Shown here: positions 7,298 through 13,720 of the stretch, piece by piece
How positions within the stretch are numbered: position 1 is the first letter of the stretch
How the letters are laid out: each line of letters starts with the position of its first letter
Source of the DNA: Candidatus Thorarchaeota archaeon MP11T_1
Lineage (GTDB): Archaea > Asgardarchaeota > Thorarchaeia > Thorarchaeales > Thorarchaeaceae
NCBI GenBank assembly: GCA_002825515.1
Contig: PJET01000143.1
Location: 1 to 14,712 of the forward strand
DNA length: 14,712 bases
Direction: 5' to 3'
Made by a program: the position numbers and the translations under genes
The notes under the pieces: generated by a model
What the model saw: only the letters and a program-made list of their open reading frames with translations
What the model was told of the DNA's origin: nothing
Database searches by the model: none

Positions 7298-8996
7298 AAA
7301 ACTTCTCCGGTGGAGTTTCCCAAATTTTCTCTTTTGCTGATGCAATTACATACTGATATCCTTGTTCGGTCAAGAAGAGTTGACGTTTTGCCGCGAAATC
7401 CATATCCCGCGTGTCTTTTGTAATAAGAGAATAGAAGCGGGCAAAACTCCCATCAGTCTTTGGTCTAAGAATCCTGCCTAGTCTTTGGGCTTCCTCTTGC
7501 CTTGATCCAAATGTCCCAGACACCTGAATAGCGACGTTTGCATCAGGAAGGTCAAGAGCAAAGTTCGCAACTTTGGATACTATCAGTATCTTCTCTTCGC
7601 CCTCTCTGAAAGCATTATAGAGGCGTTGTCTTTCATCATTACTAGTTTTACCAGTGATTAATGGCGCTCCGACTTCATCAGCAATCAACTTCAATTGATC
7701 AAGGTACATGCCAATTACCAGTATGTTATCATTTACATGATATTTTAACAATTCATTAATGATATCTATCTTCAAGGGGTTTTCTGCTGCGATTCGATAT
7801 TTTTTCCTATCTTCTGCCAATGCATATGGTCTTCTCATATCATCTGGAAGATCAAGTCTAATCTCGTAGCACACCGCTGTCGCAATCCATCCTTGGTCTT
7901 CAAGCTGTTTCCAAGGCATGTCAAACCGTTTTGGACCAATAAGACTAAAGACATCCTCCTCCTTCTCGTCCTCGCGAACTAGAGTTGCTGTAAGTCCTAA
8001 CCGTCTCGTCGCTTGGATAGTAGCAGTTACTCTAAAAACTGGTGCAGGGAGTAAATGAACCTCATCATAGATAATGAGTCCCCAGTTCCGTGCTTCAAAG
8101 ATTTTGAAGTGAGGGAATTTATCCTCGCGTGATTTTCGCCAAGTGAGGATTTGATATGTGGCAACAGTGATTGGGCGTATCTCCTTGTTATCACCAGTGT
8201 ATTCACCAATGTCTTCGGGTCTTAGGGTGGTCTTGTCTAATAGTTCTGCTATCCATTGTCTGACAGCAACGACATTCGGACACAGAATGACTGTTGAGGT
8301 TTGAAGCTTATGCATTGCTCCAATGCCCACCATTGTTTTTCCAGCTCCGCATGGCAAAACAACAACACCAGAACCTCCTTTCACACCTCCACCGGCATAA
8401 AAAATGGCTACTGCATCTTCCTGATAGCCCCGTAGACCCCATCTCTTGCCCTCCAACGTCACATCACGAATTTCAAATGGTAAGTGTTCGCCTTCAACGT
8501 ATCCTGCGATGTCTTCTACTGGGTGTCCAATCTCAATTAGAGCATGTTTCAGAAATCCCCTCTGAGCTGGATCAACGCGTATTGTGACATCGTCCACTCT
8601 ATCGATTAGGAATTCTTTGAGTTTCTTATTTGACCAAATCTCTTCTGCTAAATCATCATCAGCACACAATAGTAGGAGATCTAGTCCCTCTTTGTATAAC
8701 GACAGCTGTCCGTATCTGGACATATAGTCAACTATCTCTCTAGCAATGTTACCTGGGATTGGGTATTTTGCAAATTGCTCTAATGCAGCAATCACTTCAT
8801 CTGGAGTCATTCCCATTGCAGCTGCATTCCATAGGCTAAGTGGTGTGACACGATAGGTATGTACATACTCCGGACTCTTTACGAGTTCAGCAAAACGTGC
8901 TAATGAGTCACGAGCATCTTCGTATAACGGGTTGTCAACTTCTAGGAGCACTGACTTGTCAGATTGTACAATGAGGGGATTGCTCGGATTTGCCAT
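7290..8996 (-). CDS. Bacterial-type XPB/RAD25 DNA helicase
   Basis: The 568-residue superfamily 2 helicase is an XPB (ERCC3) homolog that unwinds DNA 3' to 5' in repair. Residues 8-160 form the Helicase_C_3 accessory domain. The helicase core follows: motif I LPCGAGKT (214-221), DEVH (311-314), GLTATLVRED (334-343, including the R-E-D element known from XPB), and the C-terminal half with VSGTFGSRQEEAQRLGRILR (492-511). Length, domain order and many strings match the actinobacterial XPB type, for example PLIVQSDK at the start, HTYRVTPLSLWNA, GEYTGDNKEIRP and FLTEQGY near the end. Typical archaeal XPB lacks this N-terminal domain. No Bax1 nuclease gene sits beside it. The ATG at 8996 has GGATGATG about 14 bases upstream. 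The gene converges with the phosphotransferase, overlapping by 8 bases. Confidence 0.93.
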   Translation of the reverse strand: MANPSNPLIVQSDKSVLLEVDNPLYEDARDSLARFAELVKSPEYVHTYRVTPLSLWNAAAMGMTPDEVIAALEQFAKYPIPGNIAREIVDYMSRYGQLSLYKEGLDLLLLCADDDLAEEIWSNKKLKEFLIDRVDDVTIRVDPAQRGFLKHALIEIGHPVEDIAGYVEGEHLPFEIRDVTLEGKRWGLRGYQEDAVAIFYAGGGVKGGSGVVVLPCGAGKTMVGIGAMHKLQTSTVILCPNVVAVRQWIAELLDKTTLRPEDIGEYTGDNKEIRPITVATYQILTWRKSREDKFPHFKIFEARNWGLIIYDEVHLLPAPVFRVTATIQATRRLGLTATLVREDEKEEDVFSLIGPKRFDMPWKQLEDQGWIATAVCYEIRLDLPDDMRRPYALAEDRKKYRIAAENPLKIDIINELLKYHVNDNILVIGMYLDQLKLIADEVGAPLITGKTSNDERQRLYNAFREGEEKILIVSKVANFALDLPDANVAIQVSGTFGSRQEEAQRLGRILRPKTDGSFARFYSLITKDTRDMDFAAKRQLFLTEQGYQYVIASAKEKIWETPPEKFFN

Positions 8997-9035
8997 GCTG
9001 TTTCATCATCCAGTTATTCTAGTTACTTGAACTGC

Positions 9036-9045
9036 TATTTTATTT
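9036..9045 (-). promoter_or_regulatory. Candidate TATA box for XPB
   Basis: On the minus strand this reads AAATAAAATA and is centred about 45 bases upstream of the XPB ATG (8996), giving a predicted leader of about 20 bases. It is divergent from the element at 9133-9138. Confidence 0.4.
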
Positions 9046-9132
9046 GCATGCGGAAAGCGTGAAACGGCCGAACTTATAGGAAATAAATCCTTCCCTATCG
9101 GCGCGTTATTTTCTGGCTGTGACCGGAATCGC

Positions 9133-9138
9133 TATATA
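9133..9138 (+). promoter_or_regulatory. Candidate TATA box for the RIO kinase leader
   Basis: TATATA in the context GCTATATACCTA. A start site about 25 bases downstream (near 9160) precedes the ribosome binding site at 9172 by about 12 bases. If used, it gives the RIO kinases a leader of about 420 bases. Confidence 0.4.
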
Positions 9139-9173
9139 CCTAAGATTTTGAACACGCAGTAATTGGTTAACGG

Positions 9174-9231
9174 AGGTGCAAAGAACATATGCTTGTAAAT
9201 AGACTTGATACTGTAGTAGATTCCTGCACCT
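9174..9231 (+). promoter_or_regulatory. Inverted repeat that would mask a ribosome binding site
   Basis: AGGTGCA (9174-9180) pairs perfectly with TGCACCT (9225-9231) across 44 bases, and after one mismatch two more outer pairs can form. The left arm contains most of the GGAGGTG site, so RNA folding would hide it. Confidence 0.35.
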
Positions 9232-9248
9232 ACGTTGAGATTGCCTAA
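9189..9248 (+). CDS. Possible 19-residue leader peptide with consensus ribosome binding site
   Basis: ATG at 9189 opens a 19-codon frame (MLVNRLDTVVDSCTYVEIA) ending in TAA at 9246. GGAGGTG at 9172-9178 is one of the best Shine-Dalgarno matches in the window and lies 10 bases upstream. A TATA box at 9133-9138 fits the spacing. AGGTGCA (9174-9180), which overlaps the binding site, is complementary to TGCACCT (9225-9231) at codons 13-15 of the frame, so translation and the hairpin would exclude each other. It could be a regulatory leader peptide for the RIO kinases, or chance. Confidence 0.3.
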   Translation: MLVNRLDTVVDSCTYVEIA

Positions 9249-9578
9249 CTGGTGATCGTTACTTCTGTGTGCTTATTCATTCATTCTACGCATCGTGTTT
9301 GAATGGTCATTGGAGTACAACGTTTGTTGTGGGTTTCGACTTCTTGCGGTTTGATGTGCTATTAACGTAAGATGCGTGTCGCTCAGCCGATGAGAGTGAA
9401 ACAAAAATTGTATACTAAAAACCACAAAGAAAATGGTTCACAGAGAAAATCCAATGTGAACCCAAAACGCAGATGTTTGGATAGACAAAGTCCAAAGAAG
9501 CATAGAGCTCCTCTCTTGGACAGCATCCCTGGTGTGAATCATGGATGTCGACTTTCCACTAGTGAGGTGATTTAATAG

Positions 9579-10382
9579 ATGGTTCCTGTAGTGGAGAAGC
9601 TCAATCCTCGAAAGCCCTCTGCACTTTCTGTTAAGAGAGATGCTCAAAGAGGAACTCGGCGAGGATGGACTGTTTCTATCAATGAGATTACCTTAGAGGA
9701 GGTCAGGAATGATGCTGTGAATTTTGGGCTTGCCACAGAGGTACTCTACCAGATGAATGCAGGCAAGGAGGCATCAATCTACTTAGCAAAGTGGAAGAAT
9801 TTCCCACTCATTTTGAAAGCTTATAGATTCTGGAGGTCTGCTCAAGCCAGAAAGGGAAAGGGGTTCTTTGCACCAGGGAGGATGCAAGTTATGGCGGCAA
9901 GGGAGTACGATTTACTTCGAACATGTTTCAATGCGGGAATGAATGTTCCTACTCCCATCGGCCGAGTTGGCAACTATCTCAGTATGAGATTTATTGGCAG
10001 TGCATACGAACCTGCGCCTCAACTTAGGGATGTTCAACTTGAGGAACCTGACACGATCTTGGATGAGATTCTTGATAACTATCTCATCATGTATCGGGAT
10101 GTACACTACATCCATGGAGACCTCAGTGCCTATAACATACTTTGGTGGGAAGGTCGAGCCTGGATAATTGATATGCCTCAAGCCTACCAGATTGGTCCTT
10201 GGGCTGATATGACGATGGCTCTGAAACTCTTACGTAGAGATATTGTCAATATTCTTCAATATTTCAAGAGATATGGAGTCAGACGAGATCCAGATGAGAT
10301 TCTCAAGGTCTTTCTCTCTGAGTATATCCCAACCAATCTGAGGAATCATGATGAAGTCATTGCTAGAGGGGTGTATGAATGA
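9579..10382 (+). CDS. RIO-like atypical protein kinase (first of a tandem pair)
   Basis: The 267-residue protein has the RIO kinase/ATPase fold. Seen: NAGKEASIY (60-68) matching the RIO STGKEA nucleotide loop, the candidate lysine K80 (ILKAYR), E109 (AREYDLL), the hinge MRFIG (136-140), the catalytic loop HGDLSAYN (179-186, D181, N186; Rio1/Rio2 have E where A184 is) and the metal aspartate D198 in IIDMPQA. The DMPQ form and the LLRRDI-x2-IL-x2-F ending resemble the RIO proteins of bacteria more than archaeal Rio1 or Rio2, which mature the small ribosomal subunit. Its substrate is unknown. The start ATG has GAGGTGA (9564-9570) 8 bases upstream. Its TGA overlaps the ATG of a second, similar kinase (ATGA), so both are translated from one mRNA. 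Confidence 0.85.
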   Translation: MVPVVEKLNPRKPSALSVKRDAQRGTRRGWTVSINEITLEEVRNDAVNFGLATEVLYQMNAGKEASIYLAKWKNFPLILKAYRFWRSAQARKGKGFFAPGRMQVMAAREYDLLRTCFNAGMNVPTPIGRVGNYLSMRFIGSAYEPAPQLRDVQLEEPDTILDEILDNYLIMYRDVHYIHGDLSAYNILWWEGRAWIIDMPQAYQIGPWADMTMALKLLRRDIVNILQYFKRYGVRRDPDEILKVFLSEYIPTNLRNHDEVIARGVYE

Positions 10383-11215
10383 GTCGTATAGATAAGTTCA
10401 ATCCGCTAGCAAAGGGCAGCGCTATTGACCAAAAGCGAGATGCAATTAGGGGCGGTACATGTGGAAAAGCCCAGATAGCTGAACCGAGGTTTGAAGAGAT
10501 TCGTCGAGATGCGATTAATTTCGGACTCGCCACCGATGTATTATATCCAATGAGCGCAGGAAAAGAAGCATCAATATTTCTAGCACTATGGAACACACAT
10601 CCAATCATTTTGAAGGCTTACAGACTCTGGGCTACTCCTCACAAGTTGTCAACTACAAAAGGACATATCCGAGAGTCGAGTGGCAAGAAGACGCGTTGGA
10701 TTCTAGGATTAATAGAAGACATTGCAGTAGCAGAGTTTGATATTCTTCAGAACTGCTTCAACGTGGGAGTTCGGGTTCCCACTCCAATTTCAAGAGTGGC
10801 CAATTACTTAACAATGAGGTTCATAGGCGACGGAGATATTCCTGCTCCTCAACTAAGAGATGTAGAATTGGAAGATCCGGAGGTTGTGTTGAATGAGGTA
10901 TTCGACCAATATTTACTGATGTACAAGGACGCTCATTACGTTCACGGAGACTTAAGTGCATACAACATTCTATGGTGGAAGAATAAGCCTTGGATCATCG
11001 ATGTTCCTCAGAGTGAAGCAGTGAACAAATGGTCTGATATGAGTAAGGTGGAATTGATACTTCGTCGTGACATCAATAATGTTTTGAGCTACTTCAAAAG
11101 CTATGGCGTCGAACGCGACCCTGAACATATACTCAATGTCTTTCTTGATGCCTACATACCTGATAACTTGAAGAACTATAGAGAACTACGAAATGAGGGA
11201 ATTGAATTGCTTTGA
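10379..11215 (+). CDS. RIO-like atypical protein kinase (second of a tandem pair)
   Basis: This is a paralog of the preceding gene, 278 residues. The two align along their length, for example KRDA in both N-termini, NFGLATDVLYPMSAGKEASI against NFGLATEVLYQMNAGKEASI, and identical HGDLSAYNILWW catalytic loops (here from residue 189; D191, N196). Other key residues: K79 (ILKAYR), MRFIG, and D208 in IIDVPQS. It differs by about ten extra residues in the loop after K79 (about 86-108), the flexible loop region of RIO kinases. The start overlaps the upstream stop as ATGA, and AGAGGGGTG lies just upstream. Both copies keep all catalytic residues, so both may be active, perhaps as a heterodimer; that is inference. 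Confidence 0.85.
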   Translation: MSRIDKFNPLAKGSAIDQKRDAIRGGTCGKAQIAEPRFEEIRRDAINFGLATDVLYPMSAGKEASIFLALWNTHPIILKAYRLWATPHKLSTTKGHIRESSGKKTRWILGLIEDIAVAEFDILQNCFNVGVRVPTPISRVANYLTMRFIGDGDIPAPQLRDVELEDPEVVLNEVFDQYLLMYKDAHYVHGDLSAYNILWWKNKPWIIDVPQSEAVNKWSDMSKVELILRRDINNVLSYFKSYGVERDPEHILNVFLDAYIPDNLKNYRELRNEGIELL

Positions 11216-11270
11216 GAGAATATTCAATCATTTCCTTCTCTAGTTCACAGTAAATGTTGAAAATACATAA

Positions 11271-11298
11271 TGAGCCTCAAGCTTGCGGCTGAGGCTCA
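11271..11298. repeat. 9-bp perfect inverted repeat downstream of the RIO pair
   Basis: TGAGCCTCA (11271-11279) and TGAGGCTCA (11290-11298) form a 9-bp stem with a 10-base loop, 55 bases after the second RIO stop. It could be an mRNA 3' structure or part of a small RNA. There is no T-run, so a simple terminator is not supported. Between 11216 and 11370 I see no other feature. Confidence 0.4.
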
Positions 11299-11370
11299 AT
11301 ACGACATCGATTGGACGGGTATCGGGCAGGACTACCTCGTTAGACCGTTGCTATGGTCTTATGTCCATGT

Positions 11371-11799
11371 TCAGGAAACCTTTCTGAGGACCACTCTGGA
11401 TACTCCAGGGATCTTCTTTAGGCTGTCCTCGAGTTCGTTAAGAGTTACAACCAGTTGATCTGGAATGAAGTAACACTCATAGTAACAACGTTCGCCGCGT
11501 AAACATACTCCGGTTGTGAAGATGATGTCACTAAGTTTTGCGTCGTTGAATGCAAAGTTCAATTGCTTCAAGAAGTTACGAGATAAGTCACTTATCTCAA
11601 TCCTGAGCAAGTAAATATCCTCATTAGCAACTGGGAAGATCTTCACGACTCGGTCTTTGTGGTGCATGACCACTAACCCTGCCTTCTCCCCGATGTCTGC
11701 CACAAACTCAGCCGGGAAAACCACTGGTTCTCCAGGTGTTAGATGAAGAATGATTGCTGAAGTAGCGCCTTCCTTATCTATTACCAAAGATTCATACAC
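11371..11799 (-). CDS. Small ACT-like domain protein
   Basis: The 142-residue protein has two halves. Residues 15-57 alternate strands around VVFPAEFVADIGEKAGLVVM and resemble a short swapped-hairpin (AbrB/SpoVT-like) element, but the match is weak. Residues 62-142 follow the beta-alpha-beta-beta-alpha-beta order of an ACT domain: strand IYLLRIEIS, helix RNFLKQLNFAFNDA, strands around SDIIFTTGVCL and CYYECYFI, helix ELEDSLKKI and strand VSRVVLRKV. ACT domains usually bind amino acids or other small ligands and regulate a partner. The cysteines C99, C105 and C109 are close together. The start is a GTG at 11799 with only a weak GAAGGAC upstream. A TATA box at 11839-11847 fits. It faces away from the membrane-anchored winged-helix gene. 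Confidence 0.6.
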   Translation of the reverse strand: MYESLVIDKEGATSAIILHLTPGEPVVFPAEFVADIGEKAGLVVMHHKDRVVKIFPVANEDIYLLRIEISDLSRNFLKQLNFAFNDAKLSDIIFTTGVCLRGERCYYECYFIPDQLVVTLNELEDSLKKIPGVSRVVLRKVS

Positions 11800-11838
11800 G
11801 TCCTTCAGGGTCTATACTTCTGTTCTCTACGTTCTGTC

Positions 11839-11847
11839 TATATATAA
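11839..11847 (-). promoter_or_regulatory. TATA box for the ACT-like gene
   Basis: On the minus strand this is TTATATATA, centred about 44 bases before the GTG at 11799, with a predicted leader near 18 bases. It is among the clearest TATA boxes in the window. Confidence 0.5.
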
Positions 11848-11911
11848 CTTATCTGTCGCTAAGCCCCCGAGATTGTTGGACATGGTTTTAGCTACTTTTG
11901 GCGGTTTTTCC

Positions 11912-11931
11912 TAGAAATTCTCAAATTTCTA
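11912..11931. repeat. 8-bp inverted repeat in divergent promoter region
   Basis: TAGAAATT (11912-11919) and AATTTCTA (11924-11931) are perfect reverse complements with a 4-base spacer. It lies between the ACT-like gene promoter and the TATA-like element of the winged-helix gene (11954-11960), a likely place for an operator. Confidence 0.35.
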
Positions 11932-11953
11932 AGGAATTTTATGAGTCGGAATC

Positions 11954-11960
11954 TATAATT
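11954..11960 (+). promoter_or_regulatory. Candidate TATA box for the winged-helix membrane protein
   Basis: TATAATT lies about 40 bases before the TTG at 11997, giving a predicted leader of about 16 bases that contains GAGGAGA, a ribosome binding site. Confidence 0.35.
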
Positions 11961-11996
11961 GGAGTCATGTTCTCGCGGTGTTGAGGAGACAGAGTC

Positions 11997-12710
11997 TTGC
12001 ACCCACGTCTATTGCAACTTATTGGCTTCATTCTAGTTATAGTATCATTGGCAATGACATATCTTGTCTATCAATTCACTATCACATCTGGGAATCCAGA
12101 TGCAATGATTGCGTTGACTTCAGGTATGATAGCGTGGGCAATAATGGCTCTACCCGAGCTTGCAATTGGGCTCTGGCTCGTGGCTAAAGGGACCCGTGAG
12201 GCGCGTATTGGAGATGTATCCGGAGATCTCATTCCTCTTGTTCAGAAGGAGGGTAGGATAAGTGTGGACGATGCTGCCAAAGAGCTTGGTGTCGAACCAG
12301 AGGTTGTGGCTGATGCAGCTGAGAAACTAGCAAGGCGTAGACTACCCTTAGTATATTTGGATCGACGAGCCCATGAGATTGTGAGTCCTAAGGCAGTATC
12401 ACTAAAGGAGAGTCTACTACATCTTCTATATGCACAACGCCGAATGACATTTGACCAGATTCATCGCGTCACTGAGTCTACTGATGAGCAAATTGTTGAT
12501 GCTCTAAAAGAGCTATCGAAGCAAGGTAAATTCAGAGGCGTCATCGATGAGAACTCTAGAGTGGTTTATACTCAAGAAGCGGTTTCTCAATTACCAAAAG
12601 CTGTGACTGTCTGTCCTAACTGTGATGGAAAATTGGATGCACCAGTTCTCCCTGGTGAAGAAGAATCATGCCCATATTGCGGACACATTATCACTAACAA
12701 GTTGAAATAG
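11997..12710 (+). CDS. Membrane-anchored tandem winged-helix protein with zinc ribbon
   Basis: The 237-residue protein has two membrane helices at about 5-27 and 36-63. A soluble region follows with two winged-helix units at about 75-130 (LIPLVQKEGRISVDDAAKEL and following) and 135-195 (MTFDQIHRVTESTDEQIVDA and following), then a zinc ribbon with C206-x2-C209 and C225-x2-C228. The second winged helix ends in GKFRGVIDENSRVVYTQEAV (177-196), like the last unit of PCI/DDRGK1 domains. The role is unknown; a membrane-bound regulator or an adaptor for protein complexes are options. The start is a TTG at 11997 with GAGGAGA 7 bases before it. It keeps the first membrane helix intact, whereas the next ATG (12055) would remove it. 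Confidence 0.75.
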   Translation: MHPRLLQLIGFILVIVSLAMTYLVYQFTITSGNPDAMIALTSGMIAWAIMALPELAIGLWLVAKGTREARIGDVSGDLIPLVQKEGRISVDDAAKELGVEPEVVADAAEKLARRRLPLVYLDRRAHEIVSPKAVSLKESLLHLLYAQRRMTFDQIHRVTESTDEQIVDALKELSKQGKFRGVIDENSRVVYTQEAVSQLPKAVTVCPNCDGKLDAPVLPGEEESCPYCGHIITNKLK

Positions 12711-12771
12711 AAAATCTATTCAAAAAAGATATGGACCCAATTTTGATTCGAATGCAGTCATGCTTTTACTA

Positions 12772-12783
12772 ATCATTAATGAT
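12772..12783. repeat. 12-bp perfect palindrome in convergent intergenic space
   Basis: ATCATTAATGAT is its own reverse complement. It lies in the 136-base gap between two convergent genes, where no promoter is needed. It may be a protein binding site or chance in AT-rich DNA. I see no clear terminator in this gap. Confidence 0.25.
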
Positions 12784-12846
12784 ATTATACCCGTCTTTGG
12801 TCTATCGACCGGTTTGTATTTGCTCTAATAGCGAACACGAGAATAG

Positions 12847-13665
12847 CTATACTGCACATGCATATGCTATATTTCCCTCATGCTTCACAACCTGAGCATG
12901 TTTTTGATCCAAGTTGAGTTCTGATAAGAACCGGGTAATTCCATTATTGACATCCTGATATGTCATTTCTCTCATGGCATTCCTCAAGGCTATTGGGGCA
13001 TAACTCTCTTTCAGGATGGATATATAGTCCCTCCTCAACCCCATCTTGTCTCCGAAGATTTCCACACCCTGAACTTCTCCATTAACAGTGATAATCATCC
13101 CAATCTCATCATCTGTCCACTTGAAACGATTAATGTATCTCTCAAACTCATGTCCATGATATACATAGAGTTCACCTAGTGCACTAGTGCCAGAACGAAC
13201 TCCCCATGCTGCAAGTATCTTTTGAACCATGCTCCATACCTGTTTTTGGTTCTTTCCTTCTAGAATTGCTTTTCGCATAGTTATTGGCGTGTTTGTATGT
13301 AACCATTCGCCATGGGAATGTTCCCATCGACCTGCTTCGATGCAGAACACACTCAAATTCCTATATCCCTCTAGCACTGTACTCTCTGCAACAATACGGT
13401 CTTGTTTCCCCCCTCCGAGCACTCCCTCACCACATCTGATCAATGTGGGTTCTTCAGCAAAGAAACGGAGGCTTGGAACATTACCTGTTTCTTCAACCAT
13501 CATATTGCCCATTTCAAGAGCAATTTGAGTTGAAACAATTCCATTATAGAGTTCTGCGTTCTCATCAATTAGTCCTGTAACAGCCATGTTTCCATGAATC
13601 TGTGGGGCAGTCATTTCTGCATGCTCTATTATTCTCAGTATTTGTTTTACAGCCTCACTACTCAT
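12847..13665 (-). CDS. ARPP-1 domain protein
   Basis: The 272-residue protein matches the ARPP-1 domain (ARG and rhodanese-phosphatase-superfamily-associated protein). Seen: RCGEGVLGGGKQDRIVAEST (77-96) and SVFCIEAGRWEHSHGEW (105-121), the strongly conserved G-E-x-L-G-G-K-Q-R and C-x-E-x-x-R-W core, followed by TMRKAI and QVWSMV. The family name comes from genomic links with ADP-ribosylglycohydrolases and rhodanese-like phosphatases. Its biochemistry is not known to me, and neither partner is in this window. The ATG at 13665 has GAGGGTGG just upstream and a TATA box at 13700-13707, so it has its own promoter. It is encoded downstream of a D-amino-acid enzyme gene on the same strand. Confidence 0.8.
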   Translation of the reverse strand: MSSEAVKQILRIIEHAEMTAPQIHGNMAVTGLIDENAELYNGIVSTQIALEMGNMMVEETGNVPSLRFFAEEPTLIRCGEGVLGGGKQDRIVAESTVLEGYRNLSVFCIEAGRWEHSHGEWLHTNTPITMRKAILEGKNQKQVWSMVQKILAAWGVRSGTSALGELYVYHGHEFERYINRFKWTDDEIGMIITVNGEVQGVEIFGDKMGLRRDYISILKESYAPIALRNAMREMTYQDVNNGITRFLSELNLDQKHAQVVKHEGNIAYACAV

Positions 13666-13699
13666 GTGCCACCCTCAATCATAATACAGCAGCTATCTG

Positions 13700-13707
13700 T
13701 ATAAAAA
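13700..13707 (-). promoter_or_regulatory. TATA box for the ARPP-1 gene
   Basis: On the minus strand this is TTTTTATA, centred about 38 bases before the ATG at 13665. It lies in the 55-base gap after the D-amino-acid enzyme gene, so the ARPP-1 gene is probably transcribed separately from a short leader. Confidence 0.5.
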
Positions 13708-13720
13708 CCACACAGAATCT

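Larger units (their letters stand above)
8997..9578. other. Long intergenic and leader region between XPB and the RIO kinases
   Basis: This is 582 bases without a confident protein gene. It contains divergent promoter candidates (9036-9045 minus; 9133-9138 plus), a mini-ORF with a consensus ribosome binding site (9172-9248), and an inverted repeat covering that site (9174-9180 with 9225-9231). The plus-strand frame shared by the mini-ORF and the first RIO kinase is interrupted by several stops (9246, 9300, 9363, 9573, 9576). A 67-codon basic reading frame (9372-9575) ends just before the kinase start but lacks a clear ribosome binding site. A second TATA-like element (TTGTATACTAAAA, about 9408-9420) could give a shorter transcript. 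I see no tRNA, SRP RNA or RNase P signature. Confidence 0.5.

Noticed and set aside
8294..8587. Plus-strand reading frame inside XPB
   Set aside because: It is opposite the conserved helicase motifs of XPB and has no features of its own.
9372..9575. 67-codon basic reading frame directly upstream of the first RIO kinase
   Set aside because: It has no clear ribosome binding site or recognisable fold, and its Lys/Arg/Ser/Asn-rich composition looks like translated leader sequence. It is kept as part of the leader region.
8997..9578. tRNA, SRP RNA or RNase P RNA gene
   Set aside because: No T-arm (GGTTCRA), no SRP core motif and no RNase P conserved elements could be found.
11270..11458. 62-codon plus-strand frame starting at the hairpin
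   Set aside because: It overlaps the end of the ACT-like gene on the other strand, has no ribosome binding site, and its start lies inside the inverted repeat.
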